64,000 bases of DNA. It comes from an uncultured Johnsonella sp. (GTDB lineage Bacteria; Bacillota; Clostridia; Lachnospirales; Lachnospiraceae). The stretch's first letter is position 1; every line of letters begins with the position of its first letter. The DNA is taken from positions 1-64,000 of the forward strand of contig CAAFUL010000125.1 in assembly GCA_900766185.1 (NCBI GenBank). Reading direction: 5' to 3'. The notes beneath the pieces are model-generated. The model saw nothing but the letters and a program-made list of their open reading frames with translations, was not told where the DNA came from and ran no database searches. Below, one piece after another: positions 52,121-62,052 of this stretch. The position numbers and the translations under genes were made by a program.

Positions 52121-53239
52121 ATGATAAAGTCTGAAATCAATGAAATAAAAAAATTATTTCACAAAGATGCCTCCGTAATATCAAAGTTCAGTACCTGCTA
52201 TGTGGACCATGAGAAGAACATCAAGCTTTTAAGCACCAAGTCATACAGTCTTATACCTGAGGAAGACAGCTTTAAGTATGAAGATATGTTTAAGAAAACT
52301 CTAAGCGGAACTGTCGGAAAGCAGCTGTTTAATATAGATATAGAGCTTGAAGAGGAGTTAAACGGTCTGTCTCATAAACTGTTAATGGAACTTCGAGAAA
52401 GTAAACTTGAGAACGAAGAGCTTAATCTTAAGTTTTTCAATAAAATTATAGAAAATTTTGTATATCCTGAAAACTATTACATAGTCTTAGCTAATGTAGT
52501 TTATGATATACCCTTTAAGACAAAGGATAAGATGGGACTTGATGATGCCTCTGAGGAAACTTATAATGCCGTACTTTGCAGTATATGTCCCGTAAACCTT
52601 GATAAGCCCTGTCTAAGTTATAATGCAGAAACCGACAGTATAGAGCATAGGGTAAGAGATTGGATAGTAAGTGATCCTATAAGGGGATTTCTTTTTCCGG
52701 CATTTAATGACAGAAGGACGGATATACATGCAGCCTTGTATTTCTCTAAAAAAGCTGATGATATATCAAAGGCTCTGATTGAGGCAATATTCGCAACACC
52801 TGCTCCGATACCTGCCGGTGAACAAAGAGAAATCATACAAGAAGAGCTTGTAAAAGCCTTGGATGATGATTGCAGTTACAGTACCATAAGCAGGCTGCAT
52901 GAAAATCTTAATCAAATGATAGAAGAGAACAAAGAGAGCGATACTCCATTGGTACTTTCAAAGCAGGATATGATTAAACTGATGGAGCAAAGCGGAGCGG
53001 CTAAAGAGGCTGTAGAAAGATATGAGACTTCCAAGGAGGCGGATATAGCGGTTTTAGCGGATAATATAGCCGGAAGTAAAAAAGTTGACATCAAATCCGT
53101 GGGAATCAATATAAAAGCCGATGCCGACTATTTGCCGTATATTTCTACAAAGACGGTGGAAGGAAAAAAGTGTTTGGTGATAGAACTTAACGATAGCATA
53201 GAAATAAATGGTATCAATATAAAAAGTACTACTGATTAA
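52121..53239 (+). CDS. DUF4317 family protein
   Basis: A 372-residue soluble protein of the DUF4317 family found in clostridia. The pattern MIKSEINEIKKLF with CSICPVNLDKPCLSYN and FLFPAFNDRRTDIHAALYF fits. There is no signal peptide or membrane helix. The function is not known to me. The two cysteines in CSICP and that in PCLSY do not form a metal motif I can confirm. It lies nine bases behind cbiC and twelve bases before an AI-2E family gene. Confidence 0.8.
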   Translation: MIKSEINEIKKLFHKDASVISKFSTCYVDHEKNIKLLSTKSYSLIPEEDSFKYEDMFKKTLSGTVGKQLFNIDIELEEELNGLSHKLLMELRESKLENEELNLKFFNKIIENFVYPENYYIVLANVVYDIPFKTKDKMGLDDASEETYNAVLCSICPVNLDKPCLSYNAETDSIEHRVRDWIVSDPIRGFLFPAFNDRRTDIHAALYFSKKADDISKALIEAIFATPAPIPAGEQREIIQEELVKALDDDCSYSTISRLHENLNQMIEENKESDTPLVLSKQDMIKLMEQSGAAKEAVERYETSKEADIAVLADNIAGSKKVDIKSVGINIKADADYLPYISTKTVEGKKCLVIELNDSIEINGINIKSTTD

Positions 53240-53250
53240 GGAGCAAAAAA

Positions 53251-54483
53251 GTGAAGAAGACGGATATCAGAGTTTATTTGTATAGCGGAATTACAGCCTT
53301 AAGTGTAATAGCTATAGCCATAACGATATACTTTACATTTAACAGATTTCATTTTATATCTGCTACTTTTAATAAGATTATTTCAATATTACTGCCTATA
53401 CTTTATGGCTTTATAATGACTTTCTTATTTTCACCCGTATATAATAAAGTATATAAATTACTTTCTACTTCCTTGACGAAAGTATCAGGTAATGACAAGC
53501 TTAATAATTCTTTATCCAAGGTTGTGGCAACTATAGTATGCGTGTTGTTTATATTATCAATTATTACAGCTTTGATATGGATGCTTATACCGCAACTTTT
53601 TAAGAGTGTTGAGGATATGATAGCCGCATATCCGAGAAATTCACAAAAGTTTTATAATATACTTGACAAGCTCCTGACAGATAATTCTGATATCGCAAGT
53701 ATTGTACTTAATTATTATAATGAATGGTCTAAAAATATAGAGGAATTTATTAAAAGAGTATTGCTTCCTAATCTGAGTGATTATATTAAGGTATTTTCTT
53801 CAGGTATATACAGCTTTATAAGAGAAGTATTTAATTTTCTTGTAGGCATAATGGTTATGGTGTATTTGCTTAATATAAAAACCACATTGATTGCTCAATT
53901 AAAGAAGATACTGTATGCTTTTTTTCCTATAGAATTTGTCAACGGACTTATAGAAGAAACTATATATGTTAAGACCTCATTTTCTCAATTCATAGTGGGA
54001 AAAATAATAGACTCTGTGATTATAGGCATACTTAATTATATAGCAATGCTTGTTTTGTCTATGCCATACGCCTTGGTTATAAGTGTGATAGTGGGAATTA
54101 CCAATGTTATACCCTTCTTCGGTCCATTCCTAGGTGCAATACCTAGTGCCTTTATACTGCTTTTGGTTTCACCTGTTCAGTGCCTTAAATTTTTGGTGTG
54201 GATACTTATATTGCAACAATTGGACGGCAATGTTATAGGACCCAGAGTACTTGGACAGACTACCGGACTTCCGAGTTTTTGGATACTTTTTTCTATACTT
54301 TTGTTTGGAGGTTTATTCGGAGTAGTGGGTATGATAATAGCCGTACCTACATGGGCTGTGATTTACAGGTGGGTTTCAAGGTATACAAATATATATCTTG
54401 AGAGAAAGAAACTCTCTATTAAAACTGATGATTATGTGGATTTAAAACACATAGATGAGGAAAGCGGTAACTACTACAATTAA
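53251..54483 (+). CDS. AI-2E family transporter, second copy
   Basis: A 410-residue membrane protein with about eight helices. Family motifs include YALVISVIVGITNVIPFFGPF, QQLDGNVIGPRVLG and FGGLFGVVGMIIAVPTWAV. It starts with GTG, preceded by AAGGAGC. Compared with the 363-residue copy at 39.4 kb it has a longer N-terminal cytoplasmic region and an acidic tail. The substrate is unknown. It is the last gene of the cob-DUF4317 group. Confidence 0.85.
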   Translation: MKKTDIRVYLYSGITALSVIAIAITIYFTFNRFHFISATFNKIISILLPILYGFIMTFLFSPVYNKVYKLLSTSLTKVSGNDKLNNSLSKVVATIVCVLFILSIITALIWMLIPQLFKSVEDMIAAYPRNSQKFYNILDKLLTDNSDIASIVLNYYNEWSKNIEEFIKRVLLPNLSDYIKVFSSGIYSFIREVFNFLVGIMVMVYLLNIKTTLIAQLKKILYAFFPIEFVNGLIEETIYVKTSFSQFIVGKIIDSVIIGILNYIAMLVLSMPYALVISVIVGITNVIPFFGPFLGAIPSAFILLLVSPVQCLKFLVWILILQQLDGNVIGPRVLGQTTGLPSFWILFSILLFGGLFGVVGMIIAVPTWAVIYRWVSRYTNIYLERKKLSIKTDDYVDLKHIDEESGNYYN

Positions 54484-54610
54484 ATTTAATTTATAAAATA
54501 TATGGCAGTGGAGATTATACCATTTGCTTACAGCTTAAATAATTTTAAGAGTAATTGATAGTTAAGTTCTTATCAAAAATTATAAAAACGATGCAAAAGT
54601 TTTAGCTTAA

Positions 54611-54697
54611 TAATACACTTTATGTTATACTATTTGACAACACATTTAAAAAAATACCTTGTGCTTTTTAAATAGTGTACTGTAGAGTGTATTTTTA
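54611..54697 (+). repeat. Inverted-repeat promoter element, copy 1
   Basis: AATACACTTTATGTTATACT (54612-54631) carries a TATACT -10. GAGTGTATT (54685-54693) is complementary to its AATACACTT start except for one G-T pair, and TTTTA follows. The right arm and T-run look like a terminator or attenuator. The region between 54484 and 54728 has no gene. Confidence 0.6.
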
Positions 54698-54728
54698 TTA
54701 CATATTTTCTTAAAAGGAGGATATAAAA

Positions 54729-56882
54729 ATGAATGTATGTAGCAAGTGTAACAAAGAACTTCAGGATGATGCACAGTTTTGTGATAATTGCGGTACACCG
54801 ATTACGAAGACTGAAGTAAATGCAGGATCTAATGAAGCTTCCACTAATGAAAAAGTAAATGCAGGATCTAATGAAGCTTCCACTAATGAAAAAGTAAATG
54901 CAGAATCTAATGAAACTTCTGCTAATGCAAAAGTAAATGAAGACTCTAACGAAGCTTCTGCTAAGGCAAAAGTAAATGCAGAAAATAATCAAGCTCCCAA
55001 AAAAAAATCTTTACTTATACCTATTTTAATAGGTGCAGGGGTGTTGGTTCTGTTACTTATTGTAGCTGCTGTAGCTTTTATGATGAAGTCTGGAAGTTCC
55101 GACAGTAAAAATAAAGGTGTTGCAAGGGCATTGTATGTTAAAGACAGCCAGTTGTATGTATCAGATCTTTCCAAGAAAGCTCCGCTGGAACTTACATCTA
55201 ATTTGGCAAGCGGTCAGGATAATAGTGAAATAATTGAGTATACAAACTATTATATGAATTACTCAATACATTTTAGTAAAAACGGAAATACAATATTTTA
55301 TCCGGATAAGTTTGACGGGGAAAGTTATACATTATACTGCAAGGATATAACAAAGCCTAAGAAAGAGGCTATAAAGATAGACTCCGGTGTTTCAGGCGAA
55401 TTTCCTTACTATGTAAGTAGTGATAATAATACAATTACTTATGTAAAAAGAAATGATAATACCATATACCAATACGATATGAAGAAAAAAGAAAAGACAA
55501 AGATTGATTCAGGCTTAAGGGACTTTATTGATTTTTATGCAGAAGATGGTGGAAAACAAATACTCTATATTAAAGAAGATGGGGATTTATACCTTAAAAA
55601 AGCCGGAAAAGATAAAGAAAAGATTGATAGTGATGTTAAAGAAATCGTAGATTTTGAATATAAAGATAAAAAAGCCGTAGGTGCAATATATATAAAAGAC
55701 GGTAAACTCTATAAAAAAGTAGAGGGTAAGGAAAAAGAAAAAATCGTATCGGATGTTGATGATGTTGTAAGCAGATTTAAAGGAGAAAGCTTCTACTATG
55801 TTACGGAGGGTAAGGGTAGCTCAACTGTACTTATGGACTATGTGGAGGATGATATGAAGGAGCAGGATGAAGCTATCCAAGAACCCGGAGCTGAGCCGGA
55901 GTATCCTTCATGGCTTAGTTACAGTACAACTGAAGAATATCAAAAAGCACTGGATGATTATAACACAGCTCATGATGAGTATATTAAAGCCAGAGATAAG
56001 TATCAAGAGAAAGTGGAAAGAGACAGTTTAAGAGAGGAACTTGAAAAAGAAGAGGTATCTAAGAGTACTAAAGAGTTATATTATTATGACGGAAAAGAAG
56101 GAAAGAAGATAAGTGATAACTTTGTTTCTTTCATATCAAGAGCTTATACAAATCCGGTAATAGCATTCTATGTAGATGAAGAAGAGGAGGTTGAAAAAGT
56201 TAAATTATCTGAAATTGAGTACACCTATGATGTATACGATCATATAGAAGGTGACTTTTCCAAGTCATCAGGAAAAATTGCAATAGCTGTAGGTGATGAA
56301 GTAAGCAACATGGAACAGGATGATGTAGATGCGGTTGAAATATCAAAATCAGGAGATTTGGTATACTTTGTCGCAGATATTAATGAAGCTAAGGAAAAAG
56401 GCAATCTGTATGAAATAAAGATAAAAAACAACAAGGTATCAGAAGCAAGTCTATATGATGAAGATGTGTACTCAAGAGATTTGAAGATATATCAGGATGA
56501 TCAGATTCTTTATTTTAAGGATTTTAAAAATTCAGAGGGCTCTCTTTATGTCAATAAGAAAGAGATTGATGAAGATGTATATGTGCCCAAAGTAAGCTCG
56601 AATTATTATAATAACAATAAAGAAATACTCTATTATAAAGATTATAATAACAATAAAGAAAAAGGCAGTTTAATGATCTACAATGGTAAAAAATCAAAAT
56701 TAATTGAAGAGGATGTGCATGATTTTGATATACTTTATGACGGAAGTATATTATACCTATATGATTATTCAACAGGTAAATATAAGGGAGAGTTAAAGCA
56801 TTATAAGAATGGAAAAAATAAGAAAATTGATGAAGATGTAACAGCTATATTTGATTATCTGGATTACAGTCTGGCAAATTAA
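54729..56882 (+). CDS. Zinc-ribbon, membrane-anchored protein with beta-propeller-like repeats, paralogue 1
   Basis: 717 residues. The N-terminus has a double-CXXC zinc ribbon (CSKCNKELQDDAQFCDNC, residues 4-21). A run of five 13-residue repeats (VNAGSNEASTNEK type, residues about 30-93) follows, then one membrane helix (about 97-120: LLIPILIGAGVLVLLLIVAA). The extracellular-side part of about 590 residues has repeated units such as LYVKDSQLYVSDL and ILYIKEDGDLYLKKAGKDK, which resemble DUF5050-type propeller blades. A charged helical stretch (about 375-440, LMDYVEDDMKEQDEA) interrupts it. The function is unknown. Confidence 0.7.
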   Translation: MNVCSKCNKELQDDAQFCDNCGTPITKTEVNAGSNEASTNEKVNAGSNEASTNEKVNAESNETSANAKVNEDSNEASAKAKVNAENNQAPKKKSLLIPILIGAGVLVLLLIVAAVAFMMKSGSSDSKNKGVARALYVKDSQLYVSDLSKKAPLELTSNLASGQDNSEIIEYTNYYMNYSIHFSKNGNTIFYPDKFDGESYTLYCKDITKPKKEAIKIDSGVSGEFPYYVSSDNNTITYVKRNDNTIYQYDMKKKEKTKIDSGLRDFIDFYAEDGGKQILYIKEDGDLYLKKAGKDKEKIDSDVKEIVDFEYKDKKAVGAIYIKDGKLYKKVEGKEKEKIVSDVDDVVSRFKGESFYYVTEGKGSSTVLMDYVEDDMKEQDEAIQEPGAEPEYPSWLSYSTTEEYQKALDDYNTAHDEYIKARDKYQEKVERDSLREELEKEEVSKSTKELYYYDGKEGKKISDNFVSFISRAYTNPVIAFYVDEEEEVEKVKLSEIEYTYDVYDHIEGDFSKSSGKIAIAVGDEVSNMEQDDVDAVEISKSGDLVYFVADINEAKEKGNLYEIKIKNNKVSEASLYDEDVYSRDLKIYQDDQILYFKDFKNSEGSLYVNKKEIDEDVYVPKVSSNYYNNNKEILYYKDYNNNKEKGSLMIYNGKKSKLIEEDVHDFDILYDGSILYLYDYSTGKYKGELKHYKNGKNKKIDEDVTAIFDYLDYSLAN
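54816..55004 (+). repeat. Coding minisatellite, 39-base units
   Basis: Five 39-base units code for 13 residues each. Units 1 and 2 (54816-54854 and 54855-54893) are identical base for base; later units have diverged (NAESNETSANAK, NEDSNEASAKAK) and the last is partial. Identical first copies suggest recent slippage or unequal exchange, so the number of repeats may vary between strains. Confidence 0.85.
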
Positions 56883-56916
56883 GATTTTACTTATAAAAAT
56901 TTATAGCCTGTAATAA

Positions 56917-56966
56917 AATAATTAAGGAAGAACTGCTTAAGTCGGTGCTTCCTTAATTATTTTTGT
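56917..56966 (+). terminator. Rho-independent terminator after paralogue 1
   Basis: A 14-bp perfect stem, AATAATTAAGGAAG (56917-56930) with CTTCCTTAATTATT (56948-56961), is followed by TTTGTTT. The rest of the gap to 57135 holds no gene. Confidence 0.85.
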
Positions 56967-57135
56967 TTATTAATTCACTAAAACTTGAATGTCGCAAATA
57001 GTATCCGGATACTGAGTCTTAAATAGTTATCATACATTGAGTTTTGGAAAGCTTGAAAAATTCAGCAATACTGTTATAGATTAATTAAAGATATATTCAG
57101 TAAATAGTAGTATAAAATAATACAAAAATTCGATA

Positions 57136-57222
57136 TAAAAATACACTTTATGTTATACTTATTCATAATACACCAATAATACATTGTGATTTTTTAATAG
57201 TTCTCATAGAGTGTATTTTTAT
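57136..57222 (+). repeat. Inverted-repeat promoter element, copy 2
   Basis: AATACACTTTATGTTATACTT matches copy 1, with the right arm TAGAGTGTATTTTT (57207-57220) complementary to the left arm AAAAATACACTTTA save one pair. Between the arms it shares TTGTG, TTTTTAA and TAGT with copy 1, so the two copies are homologous. It ends 30 bases before the second paralogue's start. Confidence 0.65.
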
Positions 57223-57251
57223 TGGGAACTTTATTAAAGGAGGATATGAAA

Positions 57252-59267
57252 ATGTCTTTATGCAGTAAATGTAACAAAGAAATTGATGATAATACCGAAC
57301 TTTGTGATAATTGCAGCAAAGCAGTTATTGAGAGTGAAGCGGATAAAAAAGAAGTTTCCAAAAAGAAATCATTACTTACATCTGTTTTAATAGGTGTAGG
57401 AGTTTTGGCTTTATCTGTCATAGCTTCGGTATTTTTTCTTGTAAATAAAAAGCAGGAAAAAACTGATGGCGAAAGCATTAAAAATTTTGCCTATATTAAG
57501 GATAACAAATTATTTATATCAAATTTGTCCAATAAAAAGCCGATCAATATAGACTGGAATATTGAGAATAAGTATGAAGAAGAAGATTCTCCATCAAGGA
57601 TATATGGAATAGAGGGGATTATAAGCTTTAGTAAGGATGAAAGATTGATATTTTACCCTTATGAAACAAAAGAAACTACTTATACATTGTATTACAAAGA
57701 TATAAGTAAGCCTAATAAAAAGCCTGTAATGATAGATGAAGGTATATCAAAGGAATTCCATTATTCGGTCAGTGATGATAATGTAGTTACCTATGTAAAA
57801 AAAAGCAGTAATACTATATATCAATATGATGTGGAAAAAAATAAAAAAGAAAAGATCGACTCTAAAATAAAAGATTCCATCAGCTTATATATGAACGATG
57901 CCGGAGGGCAGATTCTGTACCTTAAAGAAGACGGGGAGCTTTACTTTAAAGATAAGGGAAAGGATAAAGAAAAGTTAAGCAGCGGTGTTTTTGAAATCGA
58001 TAGCTATATGTATATGGAGGATAAGGGATATTCGGTACTATACTTAAAGGATGACAAAGTCTACAAAAAAGAAGCCGGTAAAGAAGAAGTAGAGCTTAGC
58101 CAAGATGTTGGAGGTATTGTAAGACCCGGTGGTGAAGATAAATTTTACTATATGAAAGATATCGACAGCATTGCGGATACACTTATGGATTATGTGGAAG
58201 ATGATATGAAAGAACAGGACGAAGCCATGGAAAAGCCTTATATAAGTCTGAAATACCCGTATCAATCCGAGTATAGTTCAAAAGAAGAGTATCAGGCGGC
58301 TTTAGATGCTTATAATTTAGCAAAAGAAGAGTATAGTAAGGCTGAGGATGAGTACGAAGAAAAAGAAAAAAGAGATATGTTAAGGCAAGAGCTTAGTATG
58401 GAGACACTTTCTCCAAGCGGTAAAGAATTATATTATTTTGACAAAAAAGAATCACACAAACTAAGCGATAAATTTATACGAATAGAAAGCGAAAGCAGCG
58501 TACTTGATGAACCGGTCATGGTCATTATTGAAAAAGCGGATGAAGACAGTAAGAAAGTTAAGTTATCTGAGCTTAGGGATAAATATGATGCATATAATAA
58601 GTTAGGCTATGATCTGTCTGAAAAAGGCGAGAGGGTAATAGTTGTAGGCAGTAAGATTTTTAATGTTGAAAAAGAAGGAGCAACAAGCTTTAGGGTTTCT
58701 TCAAATGGGGACACTATATATTTTATGGCAGATATTGACGAAGGTGAGAAAACCGGAATCATATATGAGATAAAGGTAAAAGACGGCAGTATATCAACTC
58801 CCAAAGTGTATGATGAGGAGGTATACAGTGAATATCTATCTCTTTATGATGATAAACTTATGTATTTTAAGAATACTACAGATAATCCAAATAGGCGCTC
58901 AGGAGATTATGAGGCAAATTTAGGCACGCTTTATATTGACAAAAATAAAATTGATGAAAAGGTATATACAAGAGAAATGGCGTACAATATATTAAATAGC
59001 GGTAGCAAGGATATATTGTATTATTATACATATTACGATATTGATAAAAGTGAGGGAGAATTAAAAGTTTATGATGGAAATCAGCCTAAGTCGGTAAAAG
59101 AAGCAGTGCATGATTTTGTTAAACTTGAAGATGACAGTGTACTGTATCTGCGAGATTATAATAATGACAAGCATAAGGGAACATTAAGTTTATATAAAGA
59201 CGGAGAAAGTAAGGACATAGATGAAGAGGTAATGATGATAATTAAAAATGCATATATTATGAGATAG
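57252..59267 (+). CDS. Zinc-ribbon, membrane-anchored protein with beta-propeller-like repeats, paralogue 2
   Basis: 671 residues, paralogous to the preceding gene along its length. The zinc ribbon has CSKCNKEIDDNTELCDNC (residues 4-21). It lacks the 13-residue repeats and goes almost directly to a membrane helix (about 43-65, VLIGVGVLALSVIASVFFLV). The outer part has the same blade-like units (ILYLKEDGELYFKDKGKDK) and the same helical stretch LMDYVEDDMKEQDEA. I start at the ATG at 57252, eight bases after AGGAGG, as in the paralogue; the in-frame ATG at 57246 is too near the site. The function is unknown. Confidence 0.7.
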   Translation: MSLCSKCNKEIDDNTELCDNCSKAVIESEADKKEVSKKKSLLTSVLIGVGVLALSVIASVFFLVNKKQEKTDGESIKNFAYIKDNKLFISNLSNKKPINIDWNIENKYEEEDSPSRIYGIEGIISFSKDERLIFYPYETKETTYTLYYKDISKPNKKPVMIDEGISKEFHYSVSDDNVVTYVKKSSNTIYQYDVEKNKKEKIDSKIKDSISLYMNDAGGQILYLKEDGELYFKDKGKDKEKLSSGVFEIDSYMYMEDKGYSVLYLKDDKVYKKEAGKEEVELSQDVGGIVRPGGEDKFYYMKDIDSIADTLMDYVEDDMKEQDEAMEKPYISLKYPYQSEYSSKEEYQAALDAYNLAKEEYSKAEDEYEEKEKRDMLRQELSMETLSPSGKELYYFDKKESHKLSDKFIRIESESSVLDEPVMVIIEKADEDSKKVKLSELRDKYDAYNKLGYDLSEKGERVIVVGSKIFNVEKEGATSFRVSSNGDTIYFMADIDEGEKTGIIYEIKVKDGSISTPKVYDEEVYSEYLSLYDDKLMYFKNTTDNPNRRSGDYEANLGTLYIDKNKIDEKVYTREMAYNILNSGSKDILYYYTYYDIDKSEGELKVYDGNQPKSVKEAVHDFVKLEDDSVLYLRDYNNDKHKGTLSLYKDGESKDIDEEVMMIIKNAYIMR

Positions 59268-59467
59268 TATATTGTGATAAGAATCAATGCTAAGCAAATA
59301 AATAAGGAGGAGCTGAAATATAAACTAAAAATTTAGTTATTTTAAGAAAAGAACATAGTTTTATTATGTTAGTTAAGTAATTTTATGAGTATTTATCTTT
59401 TAAAGTTCACAAATTAATTAAAAATGAACTTAATAAAATAAAATAATATAAAAAACCCCGAATAATA

Positions 59468-59570
59468 ATACACTTTATGCTATACTTCTAATCATGTATC
59501 AGATAATATTTCTTACTTATCGAGGAGACAAATTATATGAACGGGTATAGCGTAAAGTGTATTTTTTTTA
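59468..59570 (+). repeat. Inverted-repeat element, copy 3
   Basis: ATACACTTTATGCTATAC (59468-59485) pairs with GTATAGCGTAAAGTGTAT (59545-59562), one mismatch, followed by TTTTTTT. The left arm matches copies 1 and 2. It contains a possible small frame from the ATG at 59537 with a GAGGAG site, 27 codons, no recognised function. The rest of the 59.3-59.6 kb gap shows no gene. Confidence 0.6.
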
Positions 59571-59651
59571 AATCGAGTTATAAAAAGATTTATTTATTTT
59601 GCCATAGCAAATTTAGATAATAATTTAACAAACTGAAAAGGGGTATTCATT

Positions 59652-61094
59652 ATGAAACATGGAAAACAAAGCAACAGTAATGAATCAAAACGGTTCGATA
59701 AGATTTTAAGAGAAAAAGATGTTTTTGCTATAGCATTCGGTGCAATGATAGGCTGGGGCTGGGTAGTATTGGTAGGTGCATGGGTAAACAGTGCAGGCTC
59801 TTTGGGAGCTATGATCTCCTTTTTGGCAGCTGCCTTTATGATCTTATTTGAGGGTTTGATTTATTCGGAACTTACAAGTGCCATGCCGCTTACCGGAGGT
59901 GAGCAACAATTCAGTATGAGGGCGATGGGAAAGAACGGATCTTTTGTCTGCACATGGGGACTTATATTAAGTTATATAGGAGTTGCAGCCTTTGAAGCCT
60001 GTGCACTGCCTTCGGTACTGCAATACATATTTCCCGATATAATGCAGGGGTATATGTATACCATAGCAGGTTTTGATGTGTATGCTTCATGGGTCGCAAT
60101 AGGATCGATCTCAGCACTGATACTTACCCTGATCAATATAAGAGGTGTGGGAATGGCGGCAAAGTTGCAAAATTGGTTGACTTATATAATTGCAGCCATA
60201 GGCATTGCCTTGATAGCCTTATCTGCTGTAAGAGGGGATGTAAATAATATGCAACCTTTGTTTGAAGATGGGTATAAGGGAGTATTAAGCGTTACGGTAA
60301 TGACACCTTTTATGTTTTTAGGTTTTGATGTAATACCGCAGGCGGCTGAAGAGATTAAAATTCCACTTAAGAAGATAGGAAGGGTAATGATTTTATCTAT
60401 CGTTATGGCAGCTGTATGGTATGTGGCTATAATCTTTGCGGTATCCATGGCTATGAATGCCGACGAGATGCTTTCTGCAGAGCTTGTAACCGCAGATGCA
60501 ATGAAAAAACTTTGTAATAATCAAAAGCTTGCAGCGGATGTTGTTATAATAGGAGGTGTGGCAGGTATACTCAGTAGTTGGAATTCATTTTTTATAGGTG
60601 GAAGCAGGGCTATATTTGCCTTATCGGAGACAAAACTTATACCTGAAGTGTTTTCTAAACTGCATAAAAAGTATAAGACACCATATGTTTCTGTAATATT
60701 TGTAGGTGTACTTTCCATGATAGCACCGTTTTTCGGTCAGCAAATGCTTACTTGGCTTACCGATGTAGGAAGCTTCGGAGCGGTACTTGCATATTTCTTT
60801 GTAGCTGTGTCATTTGTGTTACTTAGAAAAAATGAACCGGAAATGGAAAGACCTTATAAGGTCAGATTCCCGAAGCTGGTTGGAACCATGGCTATTCTTT
60901 TAACAAGCTCTATGCTTATACTTTATATACCCGGACTTCCGTCAGGTTTTTCTAAGGAAGAACTTATAATTGCACTGGCTTGGATCTTGCTTGGGGTATT
61001 ATGCTATGCGTTTTCCGTAAGTTCTTGGAAGAAAAAGGGATATTCGGACGAGGTGCTTTTTGGAGATATTCCTTACTACAAGAGGAAGAAGTAG
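59652..61094 (+). CDS. APC-superfamily amino acid permease
   Basis: A 480-residue permease with about twelve hydrophobic segments. The first helix has the substrate-site motif AFGAMIGWGWVV, and GGEQQFSMRAMG and FMFLGFDVIPQAAEEIKIP follow as in the APC family. YKTPYVSVIFVGVLSM is the typical loop 8-9 motif. Substrates of the family are amino acids or amines; the exact one is not predictable. The gene has an AAGGGG site before the ATG at 59652. It is preceded by the third inverted-repeat element. Confidence 0.85.
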   Translation: MKHGKQSNSNESKRFDKILREKDVFAIAFGAMIGWGWVVLVGAWVNSAGSLGAMISFLAAAFMILFEGLIYSELTSAMPLTGGEQQFSMRAMGKNGSFVCTWGLILSYIGVAAFEACALPSVLQYIFPDIMQGYMYTIAGFDVYASWVAIGSISALILTLINIRGVGMAAKLQNWLTYIIAAIGIALIALSAVRGDVNNMQPLFEDGYKGVLSVTVMTPFMFLGFDVIPQAAEEIKIPLKKIGRVMILSIVMAAVWYVAIIFAVSMAMNADEMLSAELVTADAMKKLCNNQKLAADVVIIGGVAGILSSWNSFFIGGSRAIFALSETKLIPEVFSKLHKKYKTPYVSVIFVGVLSMIAPFFGQQMLTWLTDVGSFGAVLAYFFVAVSFVLLRKNEPEMERPYKVRFPKLVGTMAILLTSSMLILYIPGLPSGFSKEELIIALAWILLGVLCYAFSVSSWKKKGYSDEVLFGDIPYYKRKK

Positions 61095-61270
61095 CTGATT
61101 GATATTGTGTTTTATACCATAAATTTTGATAATTGTAAGAATATTTATGTTTTTTTATCCTTGATGTTTTTTAATATATAGAGATATCATAAAGTATTGG
61201 AAGTATACCAATTAATATAGTGTGTAGGATATAAAGTTATAGAAATAAGAAATGTCAAGGCGTAAGGCTT

Positions 61271-61714
61271 ATGAAAAGATTTATTGCGAAAGGGATTTGG
61301 ATCGGGATAGTAATCATTTCCATTCTCTTGATAGTGTGGGCCTTTTTTATAAAGATACGAAAGGAAGCTCCTTATTACTCCTACCCAAGAACTGAGGCTA
61401 GGGTGCTTGATGTATACCGATACGAGAGAAGAAGCGAAGGCTCGGAGATTAATTATGGAATTAGAATTCGCCTGGTTTACACAGTTGATGGGAAAGAGGT
61501 AAAGAGGCAATTGGAATATAATAGAGATAATATAATTATTAATGAGGGCGATATAGTTACAGTGGCTTATAATCCGGACAACCCGAGCGACTGCATTATG
61601 ATAAGGAAGCTTGATAAGGAGGCGTTAATAGCTTTGGTTGTGACACTTATTTTTATCGCCTGGATGTGTAAGAAGATTCTGTTCCCGTCAAAACGAAAAA
61701 TCAGAGAGAACTGA
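61271..61714 (+). CDS. DUF3592-like membrane protein
   Basis: A 147-residue protein with a hydrophobic helix near each end (GIWIGIVIISILLIVWAFF and ALVVTLIFIAWMCKKILF). The central domain has RTEARVLDVYRYERR, VYTVDGKEVKRQLEY and VAYNPDNPSDC, a pattern typical of DUF3592 (the NPDNPS loop). The function of the family is unknown. It stands alone between the permease gene and the tRNA, which is on the other strand. Confidence 0.7.
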   Translation: MKRFIAKGIWIGIVIISILLIVWAFFIKIRKEAPYYSYPRTEARVLDVYRYERRSEGSEINYGIRIRLVYTVDGKEVKRQLEYNRDNIIINEGDIVTVAYNPDNPSDCIMIRKLDKEALIALVVTLIFIAWMCKKILFPSKRKIREN

Positions 61715-61824
61715 CTTATAAATAAAACAGTGAATCTGAAAGTAGAAATTAAAGTATGCACCTTCCGACTGCCACAAGCATTAAGCAGCATAGGATTAAT
61801 ATCGGACAGTAAGGAATGAGAATA

Positions 61825-61862
61825 AAAAACACTGTAAATATTTCAGTATCTACAGTGTTTTT
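61825..61862 (-). terminator. Terminator next to the tRNA-Arg gene (bidirectional)
   Basis: AAAAACACTGTA (61825-61836) pairs with TACAGTGTTTTT (61851-61862). Read on the minus strand it follows the tRNA by three bases; its T-runs serve both strands. Confidence 0.8.
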
Positions 61863-61865
61863 TAG

Positions 61866-61939
61866 CGTGCGTGAGAAGATTCGAACTCCCGACACCTTGG
61901 TCCGTAGCCAAGTGCTCTATCCAGCTGAGCTACACACAC
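61866..61939 (-). tRNA. tRNA-Arg (anticodon ACG)
   Basis: A 74-base cloverleaf on the minus strand. The acceptor stem is GTGTGTG with CACGCAC, the D arm follows T-A with GCTCAG, the anticodon stem is CTTGG/CCAAG with loop CTACGGA (anticodon ACG), and the T loop is TTCGAAT. ACG reads CGN codons after inosine modification. CCA is not encoded. Confidence 0.95.
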
Positions 61940-62052
61940 ATAATATGCTTAATAACTAATTTGTTACGCTATGATATGATATACTAAGGCAGGCTTTTTG
62001 TCAAGCATAAAGAATGAGAGTTTTTTAACAATTACCTTATCTTGTAAGTTTA

